Source: TMED13 sp042090305 (GTDB lineage: Bacteria > Pseudomonadota > Alphaproteobacteria > Methylaequorales > Methylaequoraceae). From it: 13,522 nt of DNA. Positions 13,517 to 13,522 of the stretch are shown in pieces. How positions within the stretch are numbered: position 1 is the stretch's first letter; every line of letters starts with the position of its first letter. The translations under genes and the position numbers were made by a program. Under the pieces are notes generated by a model, which ran no database searches, was not told the DNA's origin, and saw nothing but the letters and a program-made list of their open reading frames with translations. The stretch is taken from assembly GCA_042090305.1 (NCBI GenBank), contig JBELJQ010000034.1, positions 1-13,522 of the forward strand. Reading direction: 5' to 3'.

Positions 13517-13522
13517 TTTATT

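Noticed and set aside
1..13522. CRISPR array, toxin-antitoxin pair, retron or other defence cassette
   Set aside because: No spaced direct repeats were seen, and all sizeable open frames are accounted for by other genes or their shadows.

Overview
The window is a compact, AT-rich stretch of bacterial chromosome. The protein sequences point to a small-genome alphaproteobacterium, probably marine. The evidence is an rpoA N-terminus of the WKELIKP type, an ATP12-family F1-ATPase assembly protein, a pccB-pccA pair, a glnB-glnA pair, and very short intergenic spaces. I cannot fix the order. The tRNA-His carries an encoded G-1 and C73. That argues against the large alphaproteobacterial group (Caulobacter, Rhizobiales, Rhodobacterales types) whose tRNA-His lost these identity elements.

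Plus strand, 1-3824: the tail of the ribosomal protein/RNA polymerase operon (rpsM end, rpsK, rpoA, rplQ), followed without a visible terminator by an RluC/RluD-like pseudouridine synthase and an ATP12-like chaperone. Plus strand, 3858-8734: pccB and pccA (the two propionyl-CoA carboxylase subunits), then tRNA-Leu(GAG) 2 bases after pccA, then 11 bases later a 414-codon tyrosine-recombinase-like gene that has lost most of its catalytic residues. Minus strand, 8737-9156: a small lipoprotein. It is divergent from a plus-strand pair, an exported-looking glutathione peroxidase and an isochorismatase-family hydrolase joined by a TAATG overlap. Minus strand, 10297-13344: glnA, preceded by glnB (nitrogen assimilation and its PII sensor), and upstream of these a class I aminotransferase. 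The window ends with tRNA-His(GTG) on the plus strand.

The genes are mostly housekeeping: translation and transcription, propionate/odd-chain/branched-chain carbon entry, ammonium assimilation and peroxide defence. There is no gap over 300 bases, no CRISPR array, no insertion sequence and no recognisable defence cassette. The least ordinary element is the degenerate recombinase next to tRNA-Leu. Next are the start regions of the minus-strand transcription units, where promoter-like elements place the predicted transcription start on, or one base from, the ATG. One of these is a sigma54-like element at glnB. I do not claim a new biological system; the recombinase gene is the best candidate for a previously undescribed function.
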